Shown one piece after another: positions 37,515 to 46,693 of a DNA stretch of 64,000 bases; the stretch's first letter is position 1, and every line of letters begins with the position of its first letter. The DNA comes from JAUIIK01 sp963745675. Lineage in GTDB: Bacteria > Chloroflexota > Chloroflexia > Thermomicrobiales > CFX8. The notes under the pieces are model-generated. The model was not told the origin of the DNA. It saw nothing but the letters and a program-made list of their open reading frames with translations, and searched no databases. Where the stretch lies: assembly GCA_963745675.1 (NCBI GenBank), contig CAVUYM010000018.1, forward strand, positions 124,001 to 188,000. The letters run 5' to 3'. Made by a program: the position numbers and the translations under genes.

Positions 37515-39064
37515 CCGGTCGGCGCGGCTTCGCTCGATCCGCGCAGCGCGTTGCGGTCGATCTTGCCGACGGTGGTCCGGGGCAGGGTCTCGACCAGGTC
37601 GATCACGGCCGGCAGCTTGTACTTCGCGAGGTTCTCGCGGCAATAGGCCATCAGCGTGTCGGCGGTGGCCTCGGCGCCGGGCTTGAGCACGACCCGGGCG
37701 TGGATCACCTCGCCGCGATAGGCGTCGGGAACGCCGAACGCGGCCGCCTCGGCCACGGCCGGGTGGGTGTACAGCACCTCGTCGATCTCGCGCGGGTAGA
37801 CGTTGTAGCCGCCGGTGATGACCATGTCCTTCTTGCGGTCGCGGATGTAGAGGTAGCCGTCGGCGTCGAGCTCGCCGATGTCGCCGGTGTAGAGCCAGCC
37901 GTCCCGCAGCGCCTCGGCGGTCTCCTTGGGGCGGTTGCGGTAGCCGGACATGATCTGCGGCCCGCGCACCCGGATCTCGCCGATCTCGCCCGTTTCCAGG
38001 ACCTTGGCGCCGGTTTCGACGTCGACGATCTCGACCTCGGTCAGCGGCAGCGGCGGGCCGACCGAGCCGGGGACCAGGCGTCCGTCTTCCGTGATGTAGG
38101 TGACCACCGGCCCGGCCTCGCTCTGGCCGAAGCCTTCGAGGATCGGGCATCCGGTGATCGCCTGCCACTGCCGCAGCGTCTCGACCGGCAGCGGCGCCGA
38201 GCCCGAATAGGCGATGCGCAGGCTGGAGAAGTCGCGGTCGGCAAAGCCCTCGTAGCCCATCAGGCCGATGAAGACCGTGGGCCCCGCGGGCAGGATCGTG
38301 ATCCGCTCGCGCTCGATCGCGTCGAGCACCACGTCGGGCCGGTAGGCCGGGATGATGACGAGCAGGCCGCGGCAATAGACCGACAGATGGAAGCAGGCGG
38401 CGACCGCGAAGACGTGGAACAGCGGCATCATGCACAGGATCCGCTCCCGGTCCGGCCGGGTCGGCAGGGCGGCCTCGCGCTGGCTGATGTTGATCGACAT
38501 CTGCCCGTGGGTGATGTTGACGCCCTTGGGCAGGCCGGTGGTGCCGCCGGTGTATTGCAGGGTGGCGAGATCGTCGGGCGACGGCAGCGGCGGCAGCGCC
38601 GCGCCGGGATCGTCCTTCCAGACGTCGAGCAGCCGGCCGTCCGGCCCCAGCGCCACCGTGTGGGCGATGCCGATTTCCTCGGCCAGCGCCATGACCGTCT
38701 CGGCGACGGTCGTGTCATGGAGCACGGCGATCGGCTCGGCGTCGCGCAGGATGTGGCCGAGCTCGCGGGCGGTGTAGAGCGGGTTGATCGGGACCGCCTG
38801 CGCGCCGGCGGCGTGGATCGCGAACATCGCGATGGCGATCTCGAGCGAGTTGGCGCAGATCAGGGCGACGCGATTGCCGCGCGCGCCGAGGGCGTCGAGC
38901 TCGGCGGCGAAGCCGCCGACGCAGCGCAGGAATTCCCGATAGCTGAGCGTCCGCCCCTCGCAGCGCAGCGCCGGCGCGTCGGGCGCCGTCTCCGCCGCCG
39001 CGGCGAGCATGTGGACCACCGTCGGGTGGACCTCCGGCTCGAGTGTCGTCGCTCCTGAAACCAT
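37511..39064 (-). CDS. AMP-dependent acyl-CoA synthetase (ANL superfamily)
   Basis: The protein has 517 residues. Adenylation core motifs are LQYTGGTTGLPKGV (P-loop, A3), YSGSAPLP, EGFGQSEAGPV (A5), DGWLYTGDIGELDADGYLYIRDRKKDMVITGGYNVYP split across A7-A8, and the catalytic lysine region TTVGKIDRNAL near the C-terminus. Class I ligases of this kind activate fatty, aryl or cinnamic acids to CoA thioesters. It is unclear which acid is used here. It is convergent with the oxidoreductase gene. Upstream lie about 130 nt without features and then an IS6 remnant, so its promoter should be just right of 39064. Confidence 0.88.
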   Translation of the reverse strand: MVSGATTLEPEVHPTVVHMLAAAAETAPDAPALRCEGRTLSYREFLRCVGGFAAELDALGARGNRVALICANSLEIAIAMFAIHAAGAQAVPINPLYTARELGHILRDAEPIAVLHDTTVAETVMALAEEIGIAHTVALGPDGRLLDVWKDDPGAALPPLPSPDDLATLQYTGGTTGLPKGVNITHGQMSINISQREAALPTRPDRERILCMMPLFHVFAVAACFHLSVYCRGLLVIIPAYRPDVVLDAIERERITILPAGPTVFIGLMGYEGFADRDFSSLRIAYSGSAPLPVETLRQWQAITGCPILEGFGQSEAGPVVTYITEDGRLVPGSVGPPLPLTEVEIVDVETGAKVLETGEIGEIRVRGPQIMSGYRNRPKETAEALRDGWLYTGDIGELDADGYLYIRDRKKDMVITGGYNVYPREIDEVLYTHPAVAEAAAFGVPDAYRGEVIHARVVLKPGAEATADTLMAYCRENLAKYKLPAVIDLVETLPRTTVGKIDRNALRGSSEAAPTG

Positions 39065-39193
39065 GGTGCCTGGCCCCCGTTGTGTTCCCGAGCGCCGCCG
39101 TCCAAGGCCATCTCGCGATCGCCCGGCGCGACGCGATCGTTCCCGTCCCGGTGGGGGAGGATGCTGGCGGCCTGGACGCGGCGCGCGGCCGAT

Positions 39194-39590
39194 TTAACCA
39201 CGCGCTGGTGGCGCTCGGCCATGCCGCTTCATGGCGCTTTCGAGAAGATCGAGGGCGGCCTCTCGGTCCCGGCGCTTGGTGGCAAAGACGTCGCGGACCC
39301 CGCCGTCGTGATCGGCGGCACGCCAGAGTTCGTGACGCTGCCCGTTGATCCGGACGAACGCCTCGTCCAGACGCCGACGCCGCAGGGAACGGGACCGGTC
39401 ACGAGCACGCCGTCTCTTGATCTCGGCGGCGAAAATCGGGGCAGACCGGTTCCACCAGAACCGCACCGCCGCGTGGCAGGCGTCGATACCGCGCTCGAAG
39501 AGCAGAGCCTCGACCTGCTTCCGTGGCAATGTCTATCCGCACCGTGAGCCGGATGACCTCGGGTGAGCTGTCTAAGTAGCGGCCGGAATT
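39194..39590 (-). mobile_element. decayed IS6-family transposase fragment
   Basis: The frame ending at 39194 reads VEALLFERGIDACHAAVRFWW then NRSAPIFAAEIKRRR, DEAFVRINGQRHELWRAADHDG and AALDLLESAMKRHG, the central DDE region of IS6-family transposases. The usual start (PEVIRLTVR) is found just upstream in another frame, with a short stretch missing between. The C-terminal third (TDGLRSY, NNRAENSH) is absent, and no terminal inverted repeats were seen. It is an old, inactive remnant. The rest of the 39065-39749 gap holds only a hairpin at 39661-39701. Confidence 0.75.
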
Positions 39591-39660
39591 CTTGATCCAG
39601 CGACGCCAAGAAGCGCCGACGCCGGCCTCAACCGAAATTGCTCCAACGGAAGCCGAGAGC

Positions 39661-39701
39661 CGGCATTGTCACCCGGGCGGCGCCCGTGGGTGACAATGCC
39701 G
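39661..39701 (-). terminator. long hairpin downstream of the binding-protein gene
   Basis: CGGCATTGTCACCC (39661-39674) pairs perfectly with GGGTGACAATGCCG (39688-39701), with an inner GGGC/GCCC pairing in the 13-nt loop. It begins 49 nt beyond the stop of the leftward binding-protein gene. It is a plausible transcription terminator or 3' mRNA stabiliser, although no T-run follows. Confidence 0.5.
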
Positions 39702-39749
39702 TCCTCTGAGTCATGGCCGGCCGACACAAACACCATGGCCGCGCCGGCC

Positions 39750-40968
39750 CTATTTGGCGCACCGCCCGATCTTGAGCTCCTTGCACTTGTCCTTGACGGC
39801 CTTGAAGACACCCTCGCGCTTCTGAACCAATCGCCCGCCCTTCTTCTCGACCTCCATGATGTAAACATTCTGGATGATGTCGCGTGTGTTCGGGTCGATC
39901 GTAAACTTTCCGCGCGGGCTGTCGTCGGTCCAGCCTTTGAGCGCGTTCATCGCCTTGGTGCCGGTAATCTTGCCCTTGACCGTCTTGATCACGTGATAGA
40001 TGGCGGCCATGCCGTCATACGCGCCAACGCCCATGTAGTCCGGCGTGCTGTCCTTGCCGTATGCCTGCTTCCAGGCCGCGACGAACGCCTTGTTTCGAGC
40101 GTTGTCGAGGTCCGCATAATAGTGGTAGGCGGTGACCAGCCCGATGGCCGCGTCGCCCATCTTCTGGAGCTCGGTATCCGGAACGATGTCGCCCGGGCCG
40201 ATCAGCTTGATGCCGGCTTTCTTCATGCCGAGCTGTCCGTAAGCCTTGACGATCGCCGTGCTGTGGTTGCCGCCCGGTACGAAGACATAAAAGCAGTCTC
40301 GGCCTCTTGTCCTTGGCGCGTTGCAGGAATGGCGTGAAGTCAGGGACCCGGCCGGGGCCGCCCATCGGGATTTCGTCGATTACCTTGCCGCCGGCGTGTT
40401 CAAAGCCGCGCTTGAAGGCCGCGGCACTGTCCTTGCCCGGCGGGTAGTTGGTGAAGCCGGCGACCGCGGTCTTGCAGTTCAGCTTCTTGGCGGCATGCTC
40501 GCCCATGATGTAGCCGGCCTGCCACATGGTGAAGGACACCCGGGCGATGTTTGGCGACAGGTTGGGGATAAACGCCGTGCCAGCATTCATGATGATGACG
40601 GGTACGTTGGCCCGGGTCGCCAGCGGGGCAATCGACATCGCGTTTGGCGAGAAGATGATGCCGCCGATGATATCCACCTTTTCGCGGGTGATGAGTTCCT
40701 GGACGACCGACTTGGCGACCGCGCCCCCGGGGTTCTTCGTGTCGCGAAAGATGAACTTGATCGTGTCGCCCTTGAGCTCGCTCTTGTGCTGGTTGTGATA
40801 GAGAAGGGCGCCCCGACGCATTTGCTCGCCCAGGTTGGCGAGACCGCCGGAGAAGGCGGCGATGAATCCCACCTTGATGGTGCGCGCCTCGGCGTTCTGC
40901 ACGTGAACGAGGCTTGTGGCGATTGCCACCGCGCCAACGCCAACAAGAGCATTTTTCCAAATCTTCAT
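39750..40968 (-). CDS. ABC transporter substrate-binding protein, Liv/urea type; frameshifted
   Basis: This is a periplasmic binding protein of about 405 residues in the leucine/branched-chain family. The signal peptide is KNALVGVGAVAIATSLVHV with cleavage near NAEA. The body begins TIKVGFIAAFSGGLANLGEQMRRGA and includes VDIIGGIIFSPNAMSIAPLA and GVGAYDGMAAIYHVIKTVKG. The frame breaks near 40301: one extra A in CCGAGACTGC; corrected, it reads P-D-C-F-Y-V-F-V-P-G-G. A GGGAGGGATCA ribosome binding site precedes the ATG at 40968. No permease or ATPase genes are nearby, so it is an orphan component. The AraC gene upstream on the same strand is separated by 257 nt without recognisable genes. Confidence 0.87.
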
Positions 40969-41225
40969 TGATCCCTCCCGCAGTCGCTTGTCGTTATGGT
41001 GGCGCGACCAAAGGCGCTGTTGCCGAAGGTCACGATCCTTGTCGGTCTCGGCGAGGCTCTTGGTGTCGCTCTGGGCATATGGGGCGATGCGCCTTCGCTT
41101 CGACCGTATCGTGAGCGTGTTCGCGCGGCTCCCGCCGACCCCCGACGGATGCACTATTGTGCCCGCCCAGTTCGGCCGGCTAGCCCGTCGGCGCAGTCGC
41201 TAGCCCGAAAGCGCAAATGCAGTCG

Positions 41226-42275
41226 TCAGCGTCGGGCAAGGGTTTCCGAGGGCTTCTCTCCGAAGCGTTCGCGATAGGCCTTGGCGAACTTGCTCAGGTG
41301 GGAGAAGCCGCAGTCGAAGGCGACCTCGGTCACGGATCCGGCGCCGGCGCGCAGCGCCGCCCGGGCGAGGTCGAGGCGGACGGCGCGCAGATACGCCATC
41401 GGCGTCGAGCCGAAATGACGCCGAAAGCCTTCGTGGAGGCCGCGCCTGCTGATTTCGGCCGCGGCGGCGATGTCGTCGAGCACGATCTCGTTGCGGGCCT
41501 CCGCGTGGATGAACTCGACCGCCCGCTTGATCGAGCGATGCGCGGGGGCTGCAGGTGCGCCGATCAAGTGGGAATAATTGTTCGGGATCGTCTCGACCAA
41601 CAACTCGACGAACAGCCGCTCGACGCTGTGCGCGGCGCGACCGGAGACGAGACCGCCGGCGGGACCGTCAGGACCATTCTCAAAGCCCCGGTCGAGATCG
41701 GTGCAGACCAGTTTGACCACGTCGGCAAGGCTCGCGGTCCAGGCGTCCACCGTGCGCGGCGTCCGCTCGAACCGAACGGGGGCGGTGATCGGCCGCTCGA
41801 TCATCGCCTCGAGGGCATCGTGGATCAGTCCCCTGCCAACCTTGACGATGACTTGTCGCCCGTCGGAAGCCCACCGCTTGTAATGGGGCGTATTGGCGCT
41901 GATCACGCAAATCTGGCCGGCCGAAAACGGAAGCACATCGTTGCCGGTACGCAGCTCGGCCCGACCGAACAGGTTGAGCTCGAAAAGGAAGATGCCGGGC
42001 AATTCGGGAACCGAAATCTTAGCGGTGCCGTCGTGCATGGTGTAGGTCAGCTCGTTGAAGCCGAGTGACCCGCAGGTGGCATGACGGTGACGAAACACGG
42101 GCGCGGCACCGCGGGAATAATGCTCGAGCGCGTGCTGGGAAATAAACGGCGCGACGTGGGCGCGTGCGCGCTCCACGTCGTCGGACTCGAAGACGGGGCT
42201 CCAGCGGGGCTCTGACAGGCCAGCATCCAGCCTATTCTTCGAGAATCGTCTTACGCCGGCATCAGCCATTGCCAA
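41226..42275 (-). CDS. AraC-family transcriptional regulator with AraC-binding-like N-terminal domain
   Basis: The protein has 349 residues. The C-terminal double HTH is clear: IHAEARNEIVLDDIAAAAEISRRGLHEGFRRHFGSTPMAYLRAVRLDLARAALRAG, then GSVTEVAFDCGFSHLSKFAKAYRERFGEKPSETL. The N-terminal half (TAKISVPELPGIFLFELNLFGRAELRTG) resembles the AraC-binding-like domain of regulators of aromatic degradation operons. It may control the downstream orphan binding-protein gene on the same strand. Start choice between 42275 and 42269 is open. Confidence 0.9.
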   Translation of the reverse strand: MAMADAGVRRFSKNRLDAGLSEPRWSPVFESDDVERARAHVAPFISQHALEHYSRGAAPVFRHRHATCGSLGFNELTYTMHDGTAKISVPELPGIFLFELNLFGRAELRTGNDVLPFSAGQICVISANTPHYKRWASDGRQVIVKVGRGLIHDALEAMIERPITAPVRFERTPRTVDAWTASLADVVKLVCTDLDRGFENGPDGPAGGLVSGRAAHSVERLFVELLVETIPNNYSHLIGAPAAPAHRSIKRAVEFIHAEARNEIVLDDIAAAAEISRRGLHEGFRRHFGSTPMAYLRAVRLDLARAALRAGAGSVTEVAFDCGFSHLSKFAKAYRERFGEKPSETLARR

Positions 42276-42594
42276 CCCTTCCTGGTGCGCCGTCGCATGC
42301 TCAGGGACCGGTAACAGACTATACCCGCTTGAACGGTCGCCGAAATAGGGTCGAGGGCATTGTCAGGGCAACTTGGTTTGGCGACAGGGTTGCTCTGGCG
42401 TTCAGCGTTTCACGCACGCGCGGCGCCGCTCGGCCACGGCGATGGCGCGACCGACCGGCCATTGGTTCAGCCGGCACCGACCGCCAAAGAATATTGCAAC
42501 TAAGAACTAGTCTTAATAAAATGTGTTCGTGGGGCTCACGCCAACGGTCGGAACAGGCTTGGTTCCGGCGCGAGCGGCGCAGCTGGAGAGTGAG
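42276..42594 (+). promoter_or_regulatory. hemP promoter region with TAAGA/TCTTA inverted repeat
   Basis: This is the 319-nt gap between AraC and hemP. Its only notable feature is an AT-rich block at 42490-42525 with TAAGA (42501-42505) and TCTTA (42511-42515) as an inverted repeat around ACTAG, flanked by AATATTGCAAC and AATAAAATG. The position and symmetry suit an iron-responsive (Fur or Irr-like) operator, as hemP genes are usually iron-regulated. The match to a consensus is not exact. Confidence 0.4.
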
Positions 42595-42759
42595 ATGACG
42601 AACGAGATGGGGAAACAGGGTTCGATGTCGAACAGAACGGTTCGCTCGATTCCGGTCCAGGACCTGCTCCAGGGCCGGAAAGAGGTCATCATCAAGCATG
42701 GCCAGGAGGAGTATCGCCTTCGCATGACCAGCAACGCCAAGCTGATCCTGACCAAGTAG
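42595..42759 (+). CDS. hemP: hemin uptake protein HemP
   Basis: This 54-residue protein has the complete HemP core, VQDLLQGRKEVIIKHGQEEY followed by RLRMTSNAKLILTK at the C-terminus. The ATG at 42595 follows GGAGAGTGAG; an in-frame ATG at 42523 would add a non-conserved leader and begin inside the putative operator. HemP/HmuP proteins are small factors linked to haem uptake and its transcriptional activation, usually beside a TonB-dependent receptor. None is present here, so it is an orphan. The 273 nt downstream to the thiolase end contain no recognisable feature. Confidence 0.85.
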   Translation: MTNEMGKQGSMSNRTVRSIPVQDLLQGRKEVIIKHGQEEYRLRMTSNAKLILTK

Positions 42760-43032
42760 CGCTCGGCGGTGCATCGCGCGCCACGTTCGGGCAAGCCAGC
42801 CATCCCGCATCCATGATCGCAACGCCAGCGGGGCGCCAGCCAGGCGACAGCCGTCGATGGGGAGCCGCGCCGGTCCGGTGGCCGGCCGGCTTTCCGCGAC
42901 GCATCCCGGCTTCGCGGCGCGGCGGGCTGACGGGACGCCGGCGATCCCGAACGGCGGTTGCCGTCCCCGTCCGTTCGCCGCCCGCGCGGTATTCCTGATC
43001 GGCGCGCGCCGGCGGGTGCGGCGGCCGGCGTG

Positions 43033-44232
43033 CTACAGCCGGCCCAGGATGGCGATGCTGGCGACGTTGAGGTGCGGCCAGCCGCCGAGGTTGTGGGTCA
43101 TGCCGATCTCGGGCGACGGCAGCTGCCGCTCGCCGGCGCGGCCGAGCAGCTGCAGGTACATCTCGTAGACCATGCGCAGGCCCGACGCGCCGACCGGGTG
43201 GCCGAAGCATTTCAGGCCGCCGTCGATCTGGCACGGCGTCCGGCCGTCGGCGTTGTAGGCGCCGTCGAGCACGTCGCGCCAGGCCTGGCCCTCGTCGGAG
43301 AGATACAGGTCCTCCATGGTCACCAGCTCGGTGATCGAGAAGCAGTCGTGGACCTCGATCATGCTCACCGCCTCGCGCGGCCGGTCGATCCCGGCCTCGG
43401 CGTAGGCGCGGGTGGCGGCCTGGCGGGTGGTCTCCAGATAGGTGCCGTCCCAGGCGTTGTAGCTCGCTTCCGAGCCGTTGGAGACGGCGAGCTGGAGCGC
43501 CTTGAGGCTGACCATGTCGCCGGTGCGGCCCAGCGACGCCGCGATCTCCGGCGTGGTCACGATCGCCGCCGCCGCGCCGTCGGACACGCCGCAGCAGTCG
43601 AACAGGCCGAGCGGCTCGGCGACCATCGGCGCGTTCAGCACCTTGTCGATGGTGATCGGGTTGCGCAGGTGCGCCTTCGGGTTCTTGGCGCCGTTGTCGT
43701 GGCTCTTGACCGAGATCTGCGCCATGGCGCGCTTGAGGTCGCCGGGGTCGACGCCGTGCTTGGCGGCGTAGGCGGTGGCGAGCTGGGCGAAGCTGCCGGG
43801 CGCCGAGGCGTTGGCGAAATACATGTCGTTGTAGGCGCCGCGGGTGCGCTGGGGCAGGCCGCCGTAGCCGGTGTCCTTGAGCTTCTCGACGCCGACGGCG
43901 AGCGCGATGTCGGCGGCCCCGGCGGCGACGCTGTAGACCGCGCCGCGCAGCGCCTCGGTGCCCGACGCGCAGGCGTTCTCGACCCGGGTGATCGGGATGA
44001 AGGGCAGGCGCAGCGCCACGCCCAGCGGCACCGCGGTCTTGCCGACATGGCCTTCCTCGATCGCGGTCGCGAACCAGGCGGCGTCGATCTGCGACCGCTC
44101 GATGCCGGCGTCCTCGACGCATTCGGTGAAGGCGTCGACGATCAGGTCGTCGGCGTTCTTGTCCCAGTGCTCGCCGAACTTGGAGCAGCCCATGCCGAGA
44201 ATGACGACCTTGTCCTTGATGCCCTTGGGCAT
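43033..44232 (-). CDS. thiolase family protein (acetyl-CoA acetyltransferase/SCP-x type)
   Basis: This 399-residue thiolase-fold enzyme has the nucleophilic cysteine at residue 88 (RVENACASGTEALRGAVYS). The later catalytic elements are EVHDCFSITELV and GGLKCFGHPVGASGLRMVYE. The subfamily is the SCP-x-like lipid-transfer thiolases, which often work together with a DUF35 zinc-ribbon partner. Here that domain is fused to the C-terminus of the upstream gene product, which ends 22 nt before this start. It is the last gene of the leftward operon and likely performs thiolytic cleavage or condensation of a 3-oxoacyl-CoA. Confidence 0.9.
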   Translation of the reverse strand: MPKGIKDKVVILGMGCSKFGEHWDKNADDLIVDAFTECVEDAGIERSQIDAAWFATAIEEGHVGKTAVPLGVALRLPFIPITRVENACASGTEALRGAVYSVAAGAADIALAVGVEKLKDTGYGGLPQRTRGAYNDMYFANASAPGSFAQLATAYAAKHGVDPGDLKRAMAQISVKSHDNGAKNPKAHLRNPITIDKVLNAPMVAEPLGLFDCCGVSDGAAAAIVTTPEIAASLGRTGDMVSLKALQLAVSNGSEASYNAWDGTYLETTRQAATRAYAEAGIDRPREAVSMIEVHDCFSITELVTMEDLYLSDEGQAWRDVLDGAYNADGRTPCQIDGGLKCFGHPVGASGLRMVYEMYLQLLGRAGERQLPSPEIGMTHNLGGWPHLNVASIAILGRL

Positions 44233-44253
44233 TGGTATGTCCTCCCTATCCAG

Positions 44254-45732
44254 CTACTCGGCGGCCCGCGCGGCCGCGTCGCCGTCCGGCGCGGCCTTCC
44301 AGAAATAGGCGGTGAATCCCCGGTCGGGATCGCGGGTCTTGACCCGGAACACCATGCGCACCGGCATGCCGACCGCGACCTCGCCGGCCTCGACGTCGGT
44401 CATGTCCGCCATCAGCCGGCCGCCCTCGCCGAACACGATCATGCCGAAATGGGTCGGCGGGTCGGGCGAATAGGTCAGCTTGTCGGCGGTCCAGCTCTGC
44501 ACCGTCGCCGGCATCTCGGCCATCGGGCACGGGTCCTGGGTGTCGAGCGCGCCGCAGTTCGGGTTGACGCAATAGTGGGCGCGCGGGAACTGGACCGTGC
44601 CGCACGACCGGCAGCGTCCGCCGACGAAGCCGGTGACCATGTCGCTGTTGCGATAGAGCGCCGACGGCGGGGTCTTGATCTGGAACTCCGCGCGGATGCC
44701 GTGCTCGCGGGTGACCAGGCCGTTGAACGCGAGGAAGCGGTTGTAGTTGGTCACGGTCCGGCCGGCGTCGAGCGCGCCGGTGACGCCGCGCCGGGGCGCG
44801 AAGGCGGGCAGCGCATCCGTGGTGCGGAACAAGAGCGCGTCGCAGCCCTGGCCCCAGCCGACCAGCAGGATCGTCTCGCCGGGCGCGGCGTGTTCGAGCG
44901 CGTGGGCGAGCAGGACCAGCGGGTGCGCCGCGCCGCTCTCGCCCATGCGCGCGAACAGCGTGTCGGCCACGGCCTCGTCGGCGATGCCCAGTTGCCGCGC
45001 GACCTTGCCGGGGACGACGCCCATCACCGACGGCATGACGAAGCGATCGACCGCATCCGCCGCGACGCCGGTCTTCTCCAGCAGCGCGGCGACCGTCTGC
45101 GGGACGATCTTGAGATAGCCCTCGTCGCGGATCCAGCGTTCCTCCCAGCCGTAGTCGAACGGCGAATCCTGGCCGCGATAATGGTCGAGGAAGTCGGCGG
45201 CGACCTGATGGCTGCCGAGGAATTCCGCGATCACCGGCCCGGCGCCGAGCAGCAGCGCCGCCGCGCCGTCGCCGAACTGCAGCTCCTGCGGACTGGCGGC
45301 CTTGGCGCGCCGACGGTCGGCGGCGAGGAACAGCGTCTTGCCGCCGGTCGCCGCCACGCCGTTGAGGGCGTTGATCAGCCCGGTCGTCCCGGCGCGTTGG
45401 GCGGAGGAGACGTCCATGGTCTGGATCGCGTGGGCGAGGTTGAGGGCCTCGGCGACGATGCCGGCGTTCTGGCGGTCGTCGAAGGGCAGGGTGGTCGAGG
45501 CCAGGTGCACGGCGCCGAGATCGCCCGGCCGGTCCGCGCCGAGGCAGTCGCGCGCGGCTTCGACCGCCATGGTCACGCTGTCCTCGTCCCAGTTGGCCAT
45601 CGCGCGCTCGCCCTTGGCGAGGCCGCCCAGGCCCGGATTGAACCAGCCATTGGCCTCGACCGCCGCCGCGCGCGACAGGCGCAGGCGCGGCACGTAGCCG
45701 CCGAAGCCGAGAATGCCGACCGGGTCCGTCAT
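44254..45732 (-). CDS. HMG-CoA synthase/KAS III-like protein fused to DUF35 OB-fold zinc ribbon
   Basis: The protein has 492 residues. Residues 1 to about 350 form a thiolase-fold, 3-hydroxy-3-methylglutaryl-CoA-synthase-like domain (GILGFGGYVPRLRLSR, FGDGAAALLLGAG). Its expected active-site cysteine region reads DVSSAQRAGTTGLINAL, with serine/alanine instead of cysteine, so the classical nucleophile appears to be missing. Residues about 370-480 are a DUF35 module with zinc-binding C-R-S-C and C-V-N-P-N-C and an OB fold (FGMIVFGEGGRLMADM). Its start overlaps the esterase stop (ATGA). It probably acts with the downstream thiolase in handling acyl-CoA intermediates, with a scaffolding or substrate-channelling role possible. 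Confidence 0.82.
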   Translation of the reverse strand: MTDPVGILGFGGYVPRLRLSRAAAVEANGWFNPGLGGLAKGERAMANWDEDSVTMAVEAARDCLGADRPGDLGAVHLASTTLPFDDRQNAGIVAEALNLAHAIQTMDVSSAQRAGTTGLINALNGVAATGGKTLFLAADRRRAKAASPQELQFGDGAAALLLGAGPVIAEFLGSHQVAADFLDHYRGQDSPFDYGWEERWIRDEGYLKIVPQTVAALLEKTGVAADAVDRFVMPSVMGVVPGKVARQLGIADEAVADTLFARMGESGAAHPLVLLAHALEHAAPGETILLVGWGQGCDALLFRTTDALPAFAPRRGVTGALDAGRTVTNYNRFLAFNGLVTREHGIRAEFQIKTPPSALYRNSDMVTGFVGGRCRSCGTVQFPRAHYCVNPNCGALDTQDPCPMAEMPATVQSWTADKLTYSPDPPTHFGMIVFGEGGRLMADMTDVEAGEVAVGMPVRMVFRVKTRDPDRGFTAYFWKAAPDGDAAARAAE

Positions 45733-46693
45733 ACCGCCTCTTGTTCCTTCGGTTCCTGCAGTTCGATGGCGAGCTGTTCGCGCAGGAAGCGGCCGATCCG
45801 GCCGATCGCATCGCGCGCTTCCGGCAAGTCCGCAGCATACATCTGGAAGACGTGGATCATGTCATCCCAAACGTCGAGGGTGACCGCTACGCGGGCAGCC
45901 TCCGCGCGCGCCGCGAGCACGCGGGCGTCGTCGAGCACGGTCTCGCGGCCGCCGACCTGGATCAACAGCGGCGGCAGGCCGGCGAGGTCGCCGTGGATCG
46001 GCGACGCCAGCGGATCGCGCGGGTCGCCGTCGCGGCCGAGATAGCTGCGCGCCAGGGCCTGGATCATCGCCCGCTGGTGGATCGGGTCGGCCGCCGCGCG
46101 GGTCTCGAAGCTCGCCCCCGACGCCTCCATGTCGGTCCACGGCGACATGATCGCGGCCGCGGCCGGCAGCACGTCGCCGCGTTCCTTGAGCGCGAGCAGG
46201 AGCGACAGGCGAGGCCGCCGCCGGCGGAGTCGCCGACGAGCGCGATGCCGCCCGGCGCGAAGCCCTGGGCGATCAGCCAGTCGTAGGCGGCGAGCGCGTC
46301 CTCGACCGGCGCCGGGAAGCGGTGCTCGGGCGCCAGCCGGTAGTCGACGCCGAGCACCCGGCAGCCGCTCGCCGCGGCGATCTCGGCCATCAACGTCCGG
46401 TGGCTGCGGATCGAGCCGACCTGGAAGCCGCCGCCGTGGAAGAACAGGATCGCGCGACCGGGGGCGCCGATCTCCGCGCCGGTCTGGGCGCCTGCCTGGG
46501 CGCCGATCCAGGCGGCGGGCACACCGCCGGCATCGACCGTCTCCAAGTCCCGTGCGAGGTCCGGCGCGCCGGCGTCGGCGGCGAACAGCGCGTCCCAATC
46601 GCGCCGCATGGTCTCGATCGACGTGCCGGGTCCCCAGCCGCCATAGACGGCAAGGACCCGGTCGATCACCGCCTGCAACGCCGCTTCGGTCAC
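45729..46693 (-). CDS. alpha/beta hydrolase, HSL-family esterase; frameshifted
   Basis: This esterase of about 321 residues belongs to the hormone-sensitive-lipase group. The oxyanion motif is FFHGGGFQVGS, the nucleophile elbow is ALVGDSAGGGLA, and the third-residue region is DDMIHVFQMYAADLPEA with the catalytic histidine. The frame breaks at about 46208, immediately after GDSAGGGLA: adding one C (CGCCTGTCG to CGCCCTGTCG) gives LSLLLALKERGDVLPAAA. ATGA overlaps with both neighbours show tight translational coupling in the operon. It may open a lactone or ester intermediate. Confidence 0.87.

Noticed and set aside
38860..39222. Small leftward gene upstream of the ligase
   Set aside because: No recognisable domain and mostly out of frame within the ligase 5' region and the IS remnant flank.
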